Source of the DNA: Myxococcales bacterium
Lineage (GTDB): Bacteria > Myxococcota_A > Polyangia > Polyangiales > Polyangiaceae
NCBI GenBank assembly: GCA_016712525.1
Contig: JADJQX010000006.1
Span: forward strand, 682,001 to 746,000
Length of the DNA: 64,000 nucleotides
Reading direction: 5' to 3'
Positions 56,108-64,000 of this stretch are shown here, piece after piece. The position numbers and the translations under genes were made by a program. The notes below the pieces were generated by a model. It was not told where the DNA came from. It did not search any database and saw only the letters and a program-made list of their open reading frames with translations. Every line of letters begins with the position of its first letter. Positions within the stretch are counted from its first letter, which is position 1.

Positions 56108-58551
56108 TCACGGCTCGTCGACGAGCGCGGCCAGCATCGCTCCCAACAAAAACAGCGCCGTCGACTTGCGCGGGCCCTGGTCGCTCGGGCCCACGCACGC
56201 GGGGCACCCGAGCTCGCACGGGCAGCCCGCGATGAGGCGCTCGGCGCGGAAGAGCAGCGTCTTCCGGTTCTGGTGGATACGCTCCGAGAGCCCCGTGCCA
56301 CCGGGCACGTGCTCGTACAGGAACAGCGTCGGATCGTAACCCGGCCGCGGCCCGCCCCGCGACGTCTGAGGGAGCTCGTCGGTGTCGTCGTCACTCGGGG
56401 CGTCGCCGAGCGTCGTGCCGAGGTCTCGTGGGTCGCACATGAGGGCGAGCGTCGCGACGAGCTCGAGCGCCACACCCACGCCGCGGAGGCCGTCGATCGC
56501 CTGCGCCTTGCCGCCGAGCACCTCGTCGCACACGCGCTCGGGCACCGAGAGCCAGAAGGCCGTCGTGTGCATCTGGAGCTCGGGGAGGTGGACCTCGCCG
56601 TAGCCCGTGTTCTCGTGCGTGTGGAACTTGATCTTTTTGTATCCTACAACTTTTTCGACCACGCTCACCTCGCCGTGGCCGGCGCGAAAGCCCGACTCGG
56701 GGAGCGCGGCGTCGAGAGGGCCGTGGTCCGACTTTTCGAGCACGGTGACCTGCACGTAGGTCATCGCGTCGGTGTAGTAGTCGGGCTCGACCTTTCGCAC
56801 GTAGGCCTTGTGGTTCTCGTAGTCGAACCGCTCGACCTGCCAACACTCGGCGTCGTGCTGGTAGATCGCCTGCTCGTGCACCATGGTGTGCGCGCCGCGG
56901 AAGTCGATCTCGGCGAGGACGGCGCCGTTCGGGCTGCCCTGGTCGATGATGACCACGTTGTCCCACGAGACCGAGCGGAGCGAGACGTGGTTCGCGGGGT
57001 AGGCGTCGGTCGCCCAGTGGAACGCGCCCTTCGCCTCGTGCAGCACCTTGTGGCGCACGAGGTAGCCGAGGGCGTCGCGGGTGCTCTCGACGTCGAGTGG
57101 GCCGAAGGCCTCGTTCGATTTGAAGGGGAGCTCGAACGCCGCGCACTTCAGGTGCTGCACGAGGATCTCGACGTTCTCCGGGTCGATCCGAGCCTCTTCG
57201 ATGGGCGCGCCGAAGAGGTAGTCGGGCTCGCGCGCGAGGTACTGGTCGAGCGGCGCGCTCGAGGTGACGAGCACACACACGCTCTCGGCTCGGCGCCTGC
57301 CGGCACGGCCGAACCGCTGCCACACCGCCGAGATGCTGCCCGGGTAGCCCGCGCAGACCACGGCGTCGAGGTCGCCGATGTCGATCCCGAGCTCGAGCGC
57401 GTTCGTCGCGACGACGCACAAAATCTCCCCCTCTCGGAGCTTCTGCTCGATCTCGCGCCGCTTCTCGGGGAGGTACCCTCCGCGGTAGCCCATGATCGCC
57501 CCGGGCGGGATCTCGCCTTGGACACGCTCGCGCAGGTAGCGGAGCATGACCTCGACGTTGTTGCGCGACTGGCCGAACACGATGGTGGGCACACGCGCCC
57601 GGACGAGGTCGGTCGTGAGCTTGACGGCTTGTTTGACGTAGCTCGCGCGGATGCCGAGCTCCGAGTTCACGACCGGCGGATTGTAGACGAAAAAGCGCCT
57701 CTTCCCGCGGGGCGCTCCGCTCTCCGTGATCGCGTGCACGTCCGCTTCGTCGAGGCCGAAGAGCCGCGCGGCGTGCTCGCGCGGGTTGCCGATGGTGGCC
57801 GTGGCGCCGATGAGCTTCGGTGTCTTTCCGTGAAATTTGGCCACCCGGAGGAGCCTGCGGAGCACGTTCGCCACGTGCGAGCCGAAGACCCCCTTGTACG
57901 TGTGCATCTCGTCGACGACCACGTACTCGAGGTTTTGGAAGGTTCGCGCCCACGACGTGTGGTGCGGCAAGATGCCCGCGTGGAGCATGTCCGGGTTCGT
58001 GAGCACGATGCCCGACCGCTCACGCGCGACACGCCTCGCGTCGCCGGGGGTGTCGCCGTCGTAGACGATCGCCGGCACGGTGAGCCCGGCGTCTTTGGCG
58101 AGCTCGCGGAGGCCCGCCTCCTGGTCGCGGGAGAGGGCCTTCGTCGGGTAGAGGTAGATGGCCCGCGCGCCCTCCTTCTTGGCCATCGTGTCGAGCACGG
58201 GCAGATGGAAACAGAAGCTCTTTCCGCTCGCCGTGGGGGTGGCCACCACGAGGGCCCGATCCGTGGATTCTGCACGCATTCGCGCGAACGCCTCGGCCTG
58301 GTGGTCGTAGAGCTCGGTGATGCCGCGCTTCTCGAGGGCCCGGCGGAGCCTGGGTGGAGCGTCTCGGGGACGTTGGCCGTCCTCCCGTCTTCCTCGGCGC
58401 GGGCCTGGTCGGCCGTGAGACACGGTTTGACCGTTCGGCTCGCGAGCCACCGCTCGAGGACGACGTCGATGCCTTGGTCGACGGACCAAGGGGTCTTGGG
58501 GCGGGAAATTTCAGGTCGATCGGGCACGACTGAACAAGAGAGCAGCTTCAT
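56108..58551 (-). CDS. MrfA/YprA-type DEAD-box helicase, apparent one-base frameshift near N-terminus
   Basis: The helicase (about 814 residues if repaired) has Q-motif-like YDHQAEAF, Walker A VATPTASGKS, DEMH, SATAT-type IGATATIG, the helicase C motif NALELGIDIGDLD and QRFGRAGRR, then a C-terminal DUF1998/MrfA zinc-type Cys set (GCPCELGCPACVG). MrfA in Bacillus helps repair mitomycin damage. The N-terminal 67 residues (MKLLSCSVVPDRPEIS ... ANVPETLHP, from ATG 58551) are in another frame from the rest. Joining them needs one extra G at 58352-58354 (plus strand GGG to GGGG), giving a continuous ETLHPRLRRALEKRG. Sequencing error or a real frameshift. Confidence 0.88.
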
Positions 58552-58596
58552 GGTCCGGCCGCAAGGGGCGCGGGCCGAGGCGTGTGGACCAGGCCG

Positions 58597-59697
58597 TCAC
58601 GCCCGCTTCTGCGGCCGTTTCGCTACGAGCTCGTCGGCTTCGGCGAGCGCGGCCTCGCGAATGGCGAGCTCGTCGTCGATCTCGCCGAGGGCTTCCTTGA
58701 TGGCGTCGTCCACGCGAACGCCCTTCTCCTCGCGGGCGGCGAGGGCCACGACCCCGAGCGCGCTCTCGACTCGCCCGAGGCCGAGCACGGCCTTCTCGTG
58801 GTCGGCTCGGACCTCGAGCGCCGACGAGAGCTCGCGTTCGGCCCACGCGCGCACGTCGTCGGCGGCGCCTTGGTTCACGAGCCTCCGGGCCTTCTCCTCG
58901 AGCGCGACCACGTCGAGCTTCGCGAGGCGCGCGGCGGTCGTCTTTCGGACCGCGTCGAGCTTCTCGGCGTGGTGCACGAGCTCGTCGATCTTGGCGCGCA
59001 CCGTCGCGTGGGCGCGATCCCCGCGGGTCTCTCCGAGCGCTTTCTTCGCGGCGCGACGCACGGCCGCCATGGGCGACGTGCGCGCGGCCGAGACCCACGC
59101 GACGATGCCCGAGAGCAAAAGGAGGAGGCCGAAGAACGAGGCGACGAGGCCTCCCGTGCGGCTCGCGGGCGGCCCGACCGGTGGTGCGAGCGGTACGTCC
59201 GCCGTGATGGCTCCCTGGAGCGTGGCGCGGAGCTCGGCTTCGGTGAGGAGCCTCTCTTGGGCGGCCTCGCGCACGAGGGGCACGAGGCACGGAGCTGCGA
59301 CGCCGAGCGCTGCGCACGCCGAACCGGACGTACCCGTGACCACAAGGTGCGCTTCGTGAGTGGCGGGGTCGTAGCTCGCGACACGAAAGCCGCTCGTCTC
59401 GGGCTCGAACAGGCCCCCTCGGCGCGTCGTCGTGCCTGCTGGCGTCGTGTCGATGCGAGAGAGCGCGTCGTACACGGTGCCGTCGAACGTCGTGCGCACC
59501 GAGCCGCGCAGGACGATCTCCTCGCCGGGCTTGAGATCCGGCATCGACACGGGCTGGAGCTGCCCGAGCGCCACGGCGCGCGCGGGAGGAGCTTCGGGCT
59601 TCTGGCTCGCGACGCCGAGGCCCATCGCCACCACGAGCGCGCCGAGCACGGTGAGCGCAAGAGGTCCTTTTCGGCTTCGCTCCGACGGAGACGGCAT
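58597..59697 (-). CDS. Two-helix membrane protein with coiled-coil end
   Basis: The 366-residue protein has a membrane helix near the N-terminus (LALTVLGALVVAMGLGVAS, about 13-31), a periplasmic beta-rich domain (about 32-175), a second helix (GLVASFFGLLLLLSGIVAWV, about 188-207) and a long charged cytoplasmic part with a coiled-coil look (VRAKIDELVHHAEKLDAVRK; EALGEIDDELAIREAALAEA). It starts 3 nt after the stop of the von Willebrand A lipoprotein, so the two form an operon. No family is recognised. Confidence 0.82.
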   Translation of the reverse strand: MPSPSERSRKGPLALTVLGALVVAMGLGVASQKPEAPPARAVALGQLQPVSMPDLKPGEEIVLRGSVRTTFDGTVYDALSRIDTTPAGTTTRRGGLFEPETSGFRVASYDPATHEAHLVVTGTSGSACAALGVAAPCLVPLVREAAQERLLTEAELRATLQGAITADVPLAPPVGPPASRTGGLVASFFGLLLLLSGIVAWVSAARTSPMAAVRRAAKKALGETRGDRAHATVRAKIDELVHHAEKLDAVRKTTAARLAKLDVVALEEKARRLVNQGAADDVRAWAERELSSALEVRADHEKAVLGLGRVESALGVVALAAREEKGVRVDDAIKEALGEIDDELAIREAALAEADELVAKRPQKRA

Positions 59698-59700
59698 GGC

Positions 59701-61683
59701 CTACTTGAGATACCCGTACGACGAGCCGCGGAGAAGCACCGCGAGCGGCAGGGCGTCCTTCACTTGGCCGGGGCCGCCGACCGCGCGAGACAGGCGCGCG
59801 AGGCGGAGGGCGTCCTCCCCGAGGCGAGCCTCGTTCAGCGTCACGGCGGCGCGCTTCAAGAGCTCGGCGCGCTCCTGCAGGAGCCGCATCGCCGCGAGGC
59901 GGTTCTGCCCGTCGACGAGGCGCTCGGCCGCGACGATCGAGTCGCCCGCGAGGAACGCTTGGGCCGTGGCGACGACGCTCGGCTCGGCCGACCGTGCGCT
60001 CTCCGCGTCGTCCTTCGCGTACTCGAGCTTCACGGAGATCTCGTCGGTCACGTTCTTCTTCCGGATCCGATCCTTGTACTTTACCTCCACCGTCGCGAAC
60101 GGGCGCTCGCCCGTCCCCGGGGGCACCTCGACCTGCATGAGGATCGCGTGCCGGTCGTCCTTCGCGAAGGCGGGCATGAAGAAGCGCATCCCGCCCACGG
60201 CGTCTTCTTGGCGGTCGCGTTTGATGCCCTTCTTCTCGGCGTTTTTGTCCATCGCGACCTCTTGGGCGCGCACCTGCGCGGCCTCGGTCTGATCGAGCGC
60301 GCGCGAGCCGTACACGCGCACGGGGGCGATGTCGGGCCGGAGGCGCACCCTCACCTCGACGCCGAGCGCGGCCGGCACGAGCCGCGAGTCCATCTCCTTG
60401 GCGAGCGCGCCGGCGATCTGCGTCGAGTCGGCCAGGTAGTAGTAGCCGCCCGCCCCGCGATCGGCGATCGAGCTCATGAGGGGCGCGTCGAAGTCGGCGC
60501 CGAGGCCGAACGAGCTCGTCTGGATGCCGTCTTGGAAGGCGCGCGCCGACCGCTCCGCGAGCGACTTCGGGTTCGTGTCTCCGCCGTTCGCGTGCCCGTC
60601 CGAGAGCAGCATCACGATCTTCACGGCATCCTGGGAAATTCCTGGCTTGTGCGCCTCGGCGTAGCCGAGATCGAGGCCCGACGAGATGTTCGTGCCCCCG
60701 TTTGCCTGCACCTCGGCGATGGTCGAGAGGATTTGCTTCCGGCGTGCGCCGACGGGGCCGTCGGGGACGCGCACCTCCGCCGAGCTCGAGAAGGTCACGA
60801 GGGAGAAATCGTCGGACGGGTCGAGGCGCTCGACGAGGCTCGCGGCGGCCTTCCTCGCGTTGTCGATCGCGGCGCCGCTCATCGAGCCGGACACGTCGAG
60901 GACGAGGTGGACGGAGAGCGGGACGCGCTTCGTCTCGACGGCGCTCGAGCGAATGGCGATACGGAAGTTCAGGAGCCCGCCGGCGGGGGCGACCTTGGAG
61001 CGCTCGAGGTCGGTTCGGAACGAGAGAGCCTGCTCTTTCGGGGCGTCCATCTGCGGTGCGTACCGCGAGCCGAAGTCACCGACGAGGTCCTTGTACTCTG
61101 CAGGGATGTCGCCCTTCTGGACCGACGCGTCGAAGGCCGCGAGCGCGGCGCCGCCGGGGCGGTAGGTCGTGGCGTAGCGGGCGTTCGGATCGAGCTTCGG
61201 TTGGGGCGCCCTCGCGGGAGCGTCGACCGGCGCCACCTCCTGGAGGGATCTGGCGGCCTGGGCCCCTCCGAGGGGGATCGTGACGGGGGCCGTCGCGCCT
61301 CGCATCTTGGACTCGGCGCTCGCAGGCTTCAGGGCGCGCGGAGCCGGCGCCGGGGACCCGTGCCCGATGCCGTACCCCGGGGCTGCGCCTCCTCCTCCCG
61401 TCGCGCCTTGAGGCCCGAAGAGCCCGTCGTTCGCCTGCGCCGCCGGCGCTCCGGGGGCGGCCGTCGCCGTGATGGGACCTGCCTTCGCCGGGTCGGCCGC
61501 GACGGGGCTCTCTTCGGCGGCCTTGTCCTTCTTGGCCCCGAGATCGCCCTCTTCTCCCTTCGCGCGGGTCGTCGGCGCTTCGGTGGTGCTGGCGGCCTCC
61601 GGCGCGTCCCCTTTGGCGCAGCCCTGCCCCCAGATCGACACGACCAACATCACGGGGACGGGAAAAAACCGGCGAAACGTCAT
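59701..61683 (-). CDS. Von Willebrand factor A lipoprotein
   Basis: The 660-residue product has a lipobox (VVSIWGQGC before AKGDAP), a long Pro/Ala-rich linker (about 25-180), and a VIT/vWA-type module: the MIDAS motif LVLDVSGSMSGAAI (about 270-283), then FSLVTFSSSAEV and IVMLLSDGHANGG, with NGGTNISSGL. It therefore probably binds a divalent metal and a protein ligand. The C-terminal 150 residues are helical. It is annotated in relatives as YfbK-like. ATG 61683 was chosen to give a normal signal peptide. It is divergent from the HDAC-like gene. Confidence 0.88.
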   Translation of the reverse strand: MTFRRFFPVPVMLVVSIWGQGCAKGDAPEAASTTEAPTTRAKGEEGDLGAKKDKAAEESPVAADPAKAGPITATAAPGAPAAQANDGLFGPQGATGGGGAAPGYGIGHGSPAPAPRALKPASAESKMRGATAPVTIPLGGAQAARSLQEVAPVDAPARAPQPKLDPNARYATTYRPGGAALAAFDASVQKGDIPAEYKDLVGDFGSRYAPQMDAPKEQALSFRTDLERSKVAPAGGLLNFRIAIRSSAVETKRVPLSVHLVLDVSGSMSGAAIDNARKAAASLVERLDPSDDFSLVTFSSSAEVRVPDGPVGARRKQILSTIAEVQANGGTNISSGLDLGYAEAHKPGISQDAVKIVMLLSDGHANGGDTNPKSLAERSARAFQDGIQTSSFGLGADFDAPLMSSIADRGAGGYYYLADSTQIAGALAKEMDSRLVPAALGVEVRVRLRPDIAPVRVYGSRALDQTEAAQVRAQEVAMDKNAEKKGIKRDRQEDAVGGMRFFMPAFAKDDRHAILMQVEVPPGTGERPFATVEVKYKDRIRKKNVTDEISVKLEYAKDDAESARSAEPSVVATAQAFLAGDSIVAAERLVDGQNRLAAMRLLQERAELLKRAAVTLNEARLGEDALRLARLSRAVGGPGQVKDALPLAVLLRGSSYGYLK

Positions 61684-61839
61684 CGATGGCCTCTCGGTGG
61701 GGCGCTCGGGCTCTTGCGCGGCGCGGTGGAAAGAGTCGACGCACCACGGGCGAAAAAGTTCCATGGCCGCTGACAAGTCGGCGGTGCTCGGCAAGGATAG
61801 CGGCGAAGTGGCCCCGGGTGGGCCGGCATCGGATGGCCC

Positions 61840-62730
61840 GTGAAGCTCGTATTTACCGAGAATATGCACGCGCTGATGCTCCCGAGGGGGCACAAGTTTC
61901 CCATCGGGAAGTACGATCGGATCTACGCCGCGCTCGACCACGCCCTCCCAGGCGCCCTTCTCCTCGGGGCTCCGGCGAGCGTCGCCGATCTCGAGCTCGT
62001 GCACGACCGGACCTACGTCGCGGCGGTGCGCGACGGCACGCTCGACACACCGCGTGTCCGGCGCCTCGGTTTTCCATGGTCGGAGTCCCTCGTCGTCCGC
62101 GCGACACGCAGCGTCGGAGGCACCCTCGCGGCGCTCGAGTGGGCCATGTCGCTCGGGGCGGCCGGTCACATCGCGGGAGGCACGCACCACGCCTTTCCCG
62201 ACCGCGGGGAGGGCTTCTGCGTCTTCAACGATCTCGCGGTGGCCGTGCGGGTGGCGCAGCGGGATCACGGCCTCCGCCGCGTCGCGATCGTGGACCTCGA
62301 CGTGCACCAGGGCAACGGTACGGCGGCCATTTTCTCTGGAGATCCGAGCGTCTTCACCCTGTCGCTCCACGGGGCCAAGAACTACCCGTTCCAGAAGGAG
62401 CAGAGCTCCCTCGACGTCGGCCTCCCCGACGGCTGCGACGACACGACGTACCTCCGGGCCCTCGACGAGGCGCTCGAGCAGGTCGCCGCGTTCCGGCCGG
62501 AGCTGGTGCTCTACCAGTCGGGCGTCGACGGCCTCGAAGGCGACAGGCTCGGTCGGATGTCCCTCTCCCTCGACGGGCTCGCCCGGCGGGACGCCCGGGT
62601 GTACGCGCTCGCGAAGCGGCTCGGTGTCCCCATCGTGGCCACCCTCGGTGGCGGGTACGGGCGCGACATCGATCGCACGATCCGCGCGCACGTCGCCGTG
62701 TTTCGAGCGCTCGCCGAAGCGTTCCGCTGA
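61840..62730 (+). CDS. Histone-deacetylase-family (AcuC/AphA-type) protein
   Basis: The 296-residue enzyme matches the class IV-like Zn-dependent deacetylase family. Features are the paired His in HIAGGTHHAFPDRGEGF (about 108-124), DLDVHQGNGTAAI with metal ligands, QSGVDGLEGDRLG with the second Asp, and LGGGYGRDI. Zinc ligands Asp-His-Asp are all in place, so it should be active. Bacterial members deacetylate polyamines, proteins or acetoin-linked substrates; the one here is unknown. The start is GTG 61840. Confidence 0.93.
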   Translation: MKLVFTENMHALMLPRGHKFPIGKYDRIYAALDHALPGALLLGAPASVADLELVHDRTYVAAVRDGTLDTPRVRRLGFPWSESLVVRATRSVGGTLAALEWAMSLGAAGHIAGGTHHAFPDRGEGFCVFNDLAVAVRVAQRDHGLRRVAIVDLDVHQGNGTAAIFSGDPSVFTLSLHGAKNYPFQKEQSSLDVGLPDGCDDTTYLRALDEALEQVAAFRPELVLYQSGVDGLEGDRLGRMSLSLDGLARRDARVYALAKRLGVPIVATLGGGYGRDIDRTIRAHVAVFRALAEAFR

Positions 62731-62808
62731 CTTCGCCGAAATCGTCGGTGAAATAGCCCTGGAACGTGCGACCATCGGCCCCTATCGATCGTCGGGAGGA
62801 GCGTACGC

Positions 62809-64000
62809 ATGAGGCTCGTTCGAGTGGGCATCGCCAACGTGAATACGACCGTAGGTGCGGTCACGAGCAACTGCGATCGGGCGATCGCTTTGTCGAAGCA
62901 GGCCGCGGACGACGGCGTGACGGTGCTCGTGTACCCCGAGCAACTCTTCGCGGGCTATGCCCCGGAGGATCTCGTCCAGTGGAGGGCGTTCGTGTCCGCC
63001 CAGTGGCACGAGCTCACGCGCTTCGCCGAGGCGACGAAGGGCCACGGCGTGGTGTCGGCCGTGGGCCTCACGGTGGCGCGTGGCGCGCACGTCTACAACT
63101 GCGCGGCCCTCGTGCACGCGGGGGAGGTCTACGGCATCGTCCCGAAGGAGAAGCTCCCCACGTACAACGTCTTCTACGAGCAACGAACGCTCGCGAACGG
63201 TGTGCCCGGCATGCTCGACGAGGTCTCCGGGGTGCCCTTCGGCGATCTCGTGTTCGACCTCGACTTCGGCACGGTCGCCCTCGAGGTGTGCGAGGACATC
63301 TGGTCCCCCGACGGCCCTATGCGTCGCCGTTCGTACGCGGGCGCGGAGCTCGTCTTGAACCTCTCGGCGTCGCCCTTCCGCCTCGGGGTGGTCGACACGC
63401 GCCGTGAGATGATCGCCACCCGCGCGGGCGACAACCAGGTGACCGTCGTGTACGCGAACCTGGTCGGTGCGAACGACGGGCTCGTCTTCGACGGGGGCGG
63501 CTACGTGGCACAGAACGGTCGGCTTCTGCTCGACGTGCCTCGATTTCGCGAAGGAATCTCGGCGGTTACGGTCGATCTCGATCGCACCGCGCGCCTCCGC
63601 ACGGAGAACACCACCTGGCGCCACGACCAGATGGCGTTCGCCGCGGCCGAGGTCGGCGTCGCGCACGTCGAGGTCGAAGCGGAGACCACACGGCGCGAGT
63701 CGCTCCGCTACCCGGCCCCCAAGAACCAGAGCTTCTTCCTCCCCGCGTTCGCGCCGCCCGGCGAGGTGCGCGGGCCCCGGGAGCGTTTCTTCGAGGACAT
63801 CCTCGACGCGCTCGCGCTCGGCATCGGCGACTACTTCGAGAAGACCGGGGCCTTCAAGACGATCGGGGTCGCCCTCTCGGGAGGCCGTGACTCTCTCCTC
63901 TGCCTCTGGCTCGCGCGCCGCTACATCGACACGCGCTACGCGAACGAATCGAAGGAGGTCCGCGACACGAAGGCGCGCGAGACTCTCCGTGCGTTCTTCA
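62809..64000 (+). CDS. nadE: Glutamine-dependent NAD+ synthetase, N-terminal part (3' end outside window)
   Basis: About 397 residues of the protein are visible; the gene runs off the window. An N-terminal nitrilase/amidase domain supplies ammonia from glutamine, with the catalytic triad in YPEQLFAGYAPEDL (Glu), PKEKLPTYNVFYEQRTL (Lys) and LEVCEDIWSPDGP (Cys). A synthetase domain begins near residue 330 with the pyrophosphatase loop ALSGGRDSLLCLWLA. It converts deamido-NAD to NAD. ATG 62809 has GGGAGGA upstream. It lies 78 bp after the HDAC-like gene. nadD is 31 kb away. Confidence 0.95.
   Translation, partial: MRLVRVGIANVNTTVGAVTSNCDRAIALSKQAADDGVTVLVYPEQLFAGYAPEDLVQWRAFVSAQWHELTRFAEATKGHGVVSAVGLTVARGAHVYNCAALVHAGEVYGIVPKEKLPTYNVFYEQRTLANGVPGMLDEVSGVPFGDLVFDLDFGTVALEVCEDIWSPDGPMRRRSYAGAELVLNLSASPFRLGVVDTRREMIATRAGDNQVTVVYANLVGANDGLVFDGGGYVAQNGRLLLDVPRFREGISAVTVDLDRTARLRTENTTWRHDQMAFAAAEVGVAHVEVEAETTRRESLRYPAPKNQSFFLPAFAPPGEVRGPRERFFEDILDALALGIGDYFEKTGAFKTIGVALSGGRDSLLCLWLARRYIDTRYANESKEVRDTKARETLRAFF

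Noticed and set aside
56273..59359. A 1,028-codon plus-strand frame opposite the helicase
   Set aside because: No motif; it spans two real minus-strand genes and the gap between them.
58582..61773. A 1,063-codon plus-strand frame opposite the vWA operon
   Set aside because: Arg/Glu-rich translation with no domain; antisense to a lipoprotein with MIDAS motif.
59701..62775. Extending the vWA gene upstream to the end of the open frame
   Set aside because: It would run antisense across the HDAC-family gene; the signal peptide and lipobox begin at ATG 61683.

Overview
The window is a GC-rich (by eye about 70 percent G+C) bacterial chromosome segment with densely packed genes on both strands. Its gene content points to a myxobacterium (Myxococcota), probably of the Polyangia: two Hanks-type Ser/Thr kinases, an FHA plus DUF4388 protein, a sigma-54 activator with a very long N-terminal sensor, many alanine/proline-rich lipoproteins and a MYXO-CTERM-like tail. 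This is inferred from gene style; there is no rRNA gene to test it. I found no tRNA, rRNA, CRISPR array, insertion sequence or phage gene. The base composition looks uniform, so this reads as core chromosome with lineage-specific lipoproteins rather than a mobile island.

Left part (1-27 kb): 3' end of pheT, a lipoprotein, a Ser/Thr kinase, a phosphopentomutase-like metalloenzyme, a YkvA/DUF1232 protein, a zinc-ribbon membrane protein, a second kinase with a coiled-coil tail, a small secreted membrane protein, a short LptF/LptG-like membrane protein, tatA, an aspartate-type aminotransferase, a lipoprotein built on a CXXX cysteine repeat, an FHA-DUF4388 protein, an orphan 3,5-diaminohexanoate dehydrogenase (kdd), fhs, a histidine kinase translationally coupled to an EamA transporter, and a 1,167-residue sigma-54 activator followed by a small lipoprotein.

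Middle part (27-49 kb): a lipoprotein with eukaryote-like cysteine repeats, a lipoprotein sulfatase, a run of DUF2520 protein, nadD and a degenerate phosphoesterase, a mini sarcosine-oxidase-alpha-like flavoprotein, an LTxxQ lipoprotein/CcmB-like permease/short PrmA-like run, a DUF2505 protein, a Lys/Ala-tailed basic protein, a DUF4349 lipoprotein pair, an ADP-ribosylglycohydrolase, gltX, a CPBP-type membrane protein, a lytic transglycosylase, a beta-propeller protein, an ATP-grasp enzyme and, divergently, speA.

Right part (49-64 kb): a coupled DUF2252 lipoprotein/porin-like/lamin-tail lipoprotein operon; a minus-strand run of MrfA-type helicase (apparently frameshifted by one base), radical SAM/SPASM enzyme, PEGA-like protein and an unknown protein; a von Willebrand A lipoprotein with a membrane coiled-coil partner; a histone-deacetylase-family protein; and the 5' part of glutamine-dependent nadE.

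The non-coding signals most worth attention are a 26-nt element found twice exactly 2 nt after the stop codons of two unrelated genes, both in convergent intergenic regions, and a 43-bp inverted repeat whose two arms each carry the same 18-nt palindrome. The strongest protein-level candidates for something new are the CXXX-repeat lipoprotein, the radical SAM cassette, and the DUF2252/porin/lamin-tail operon.
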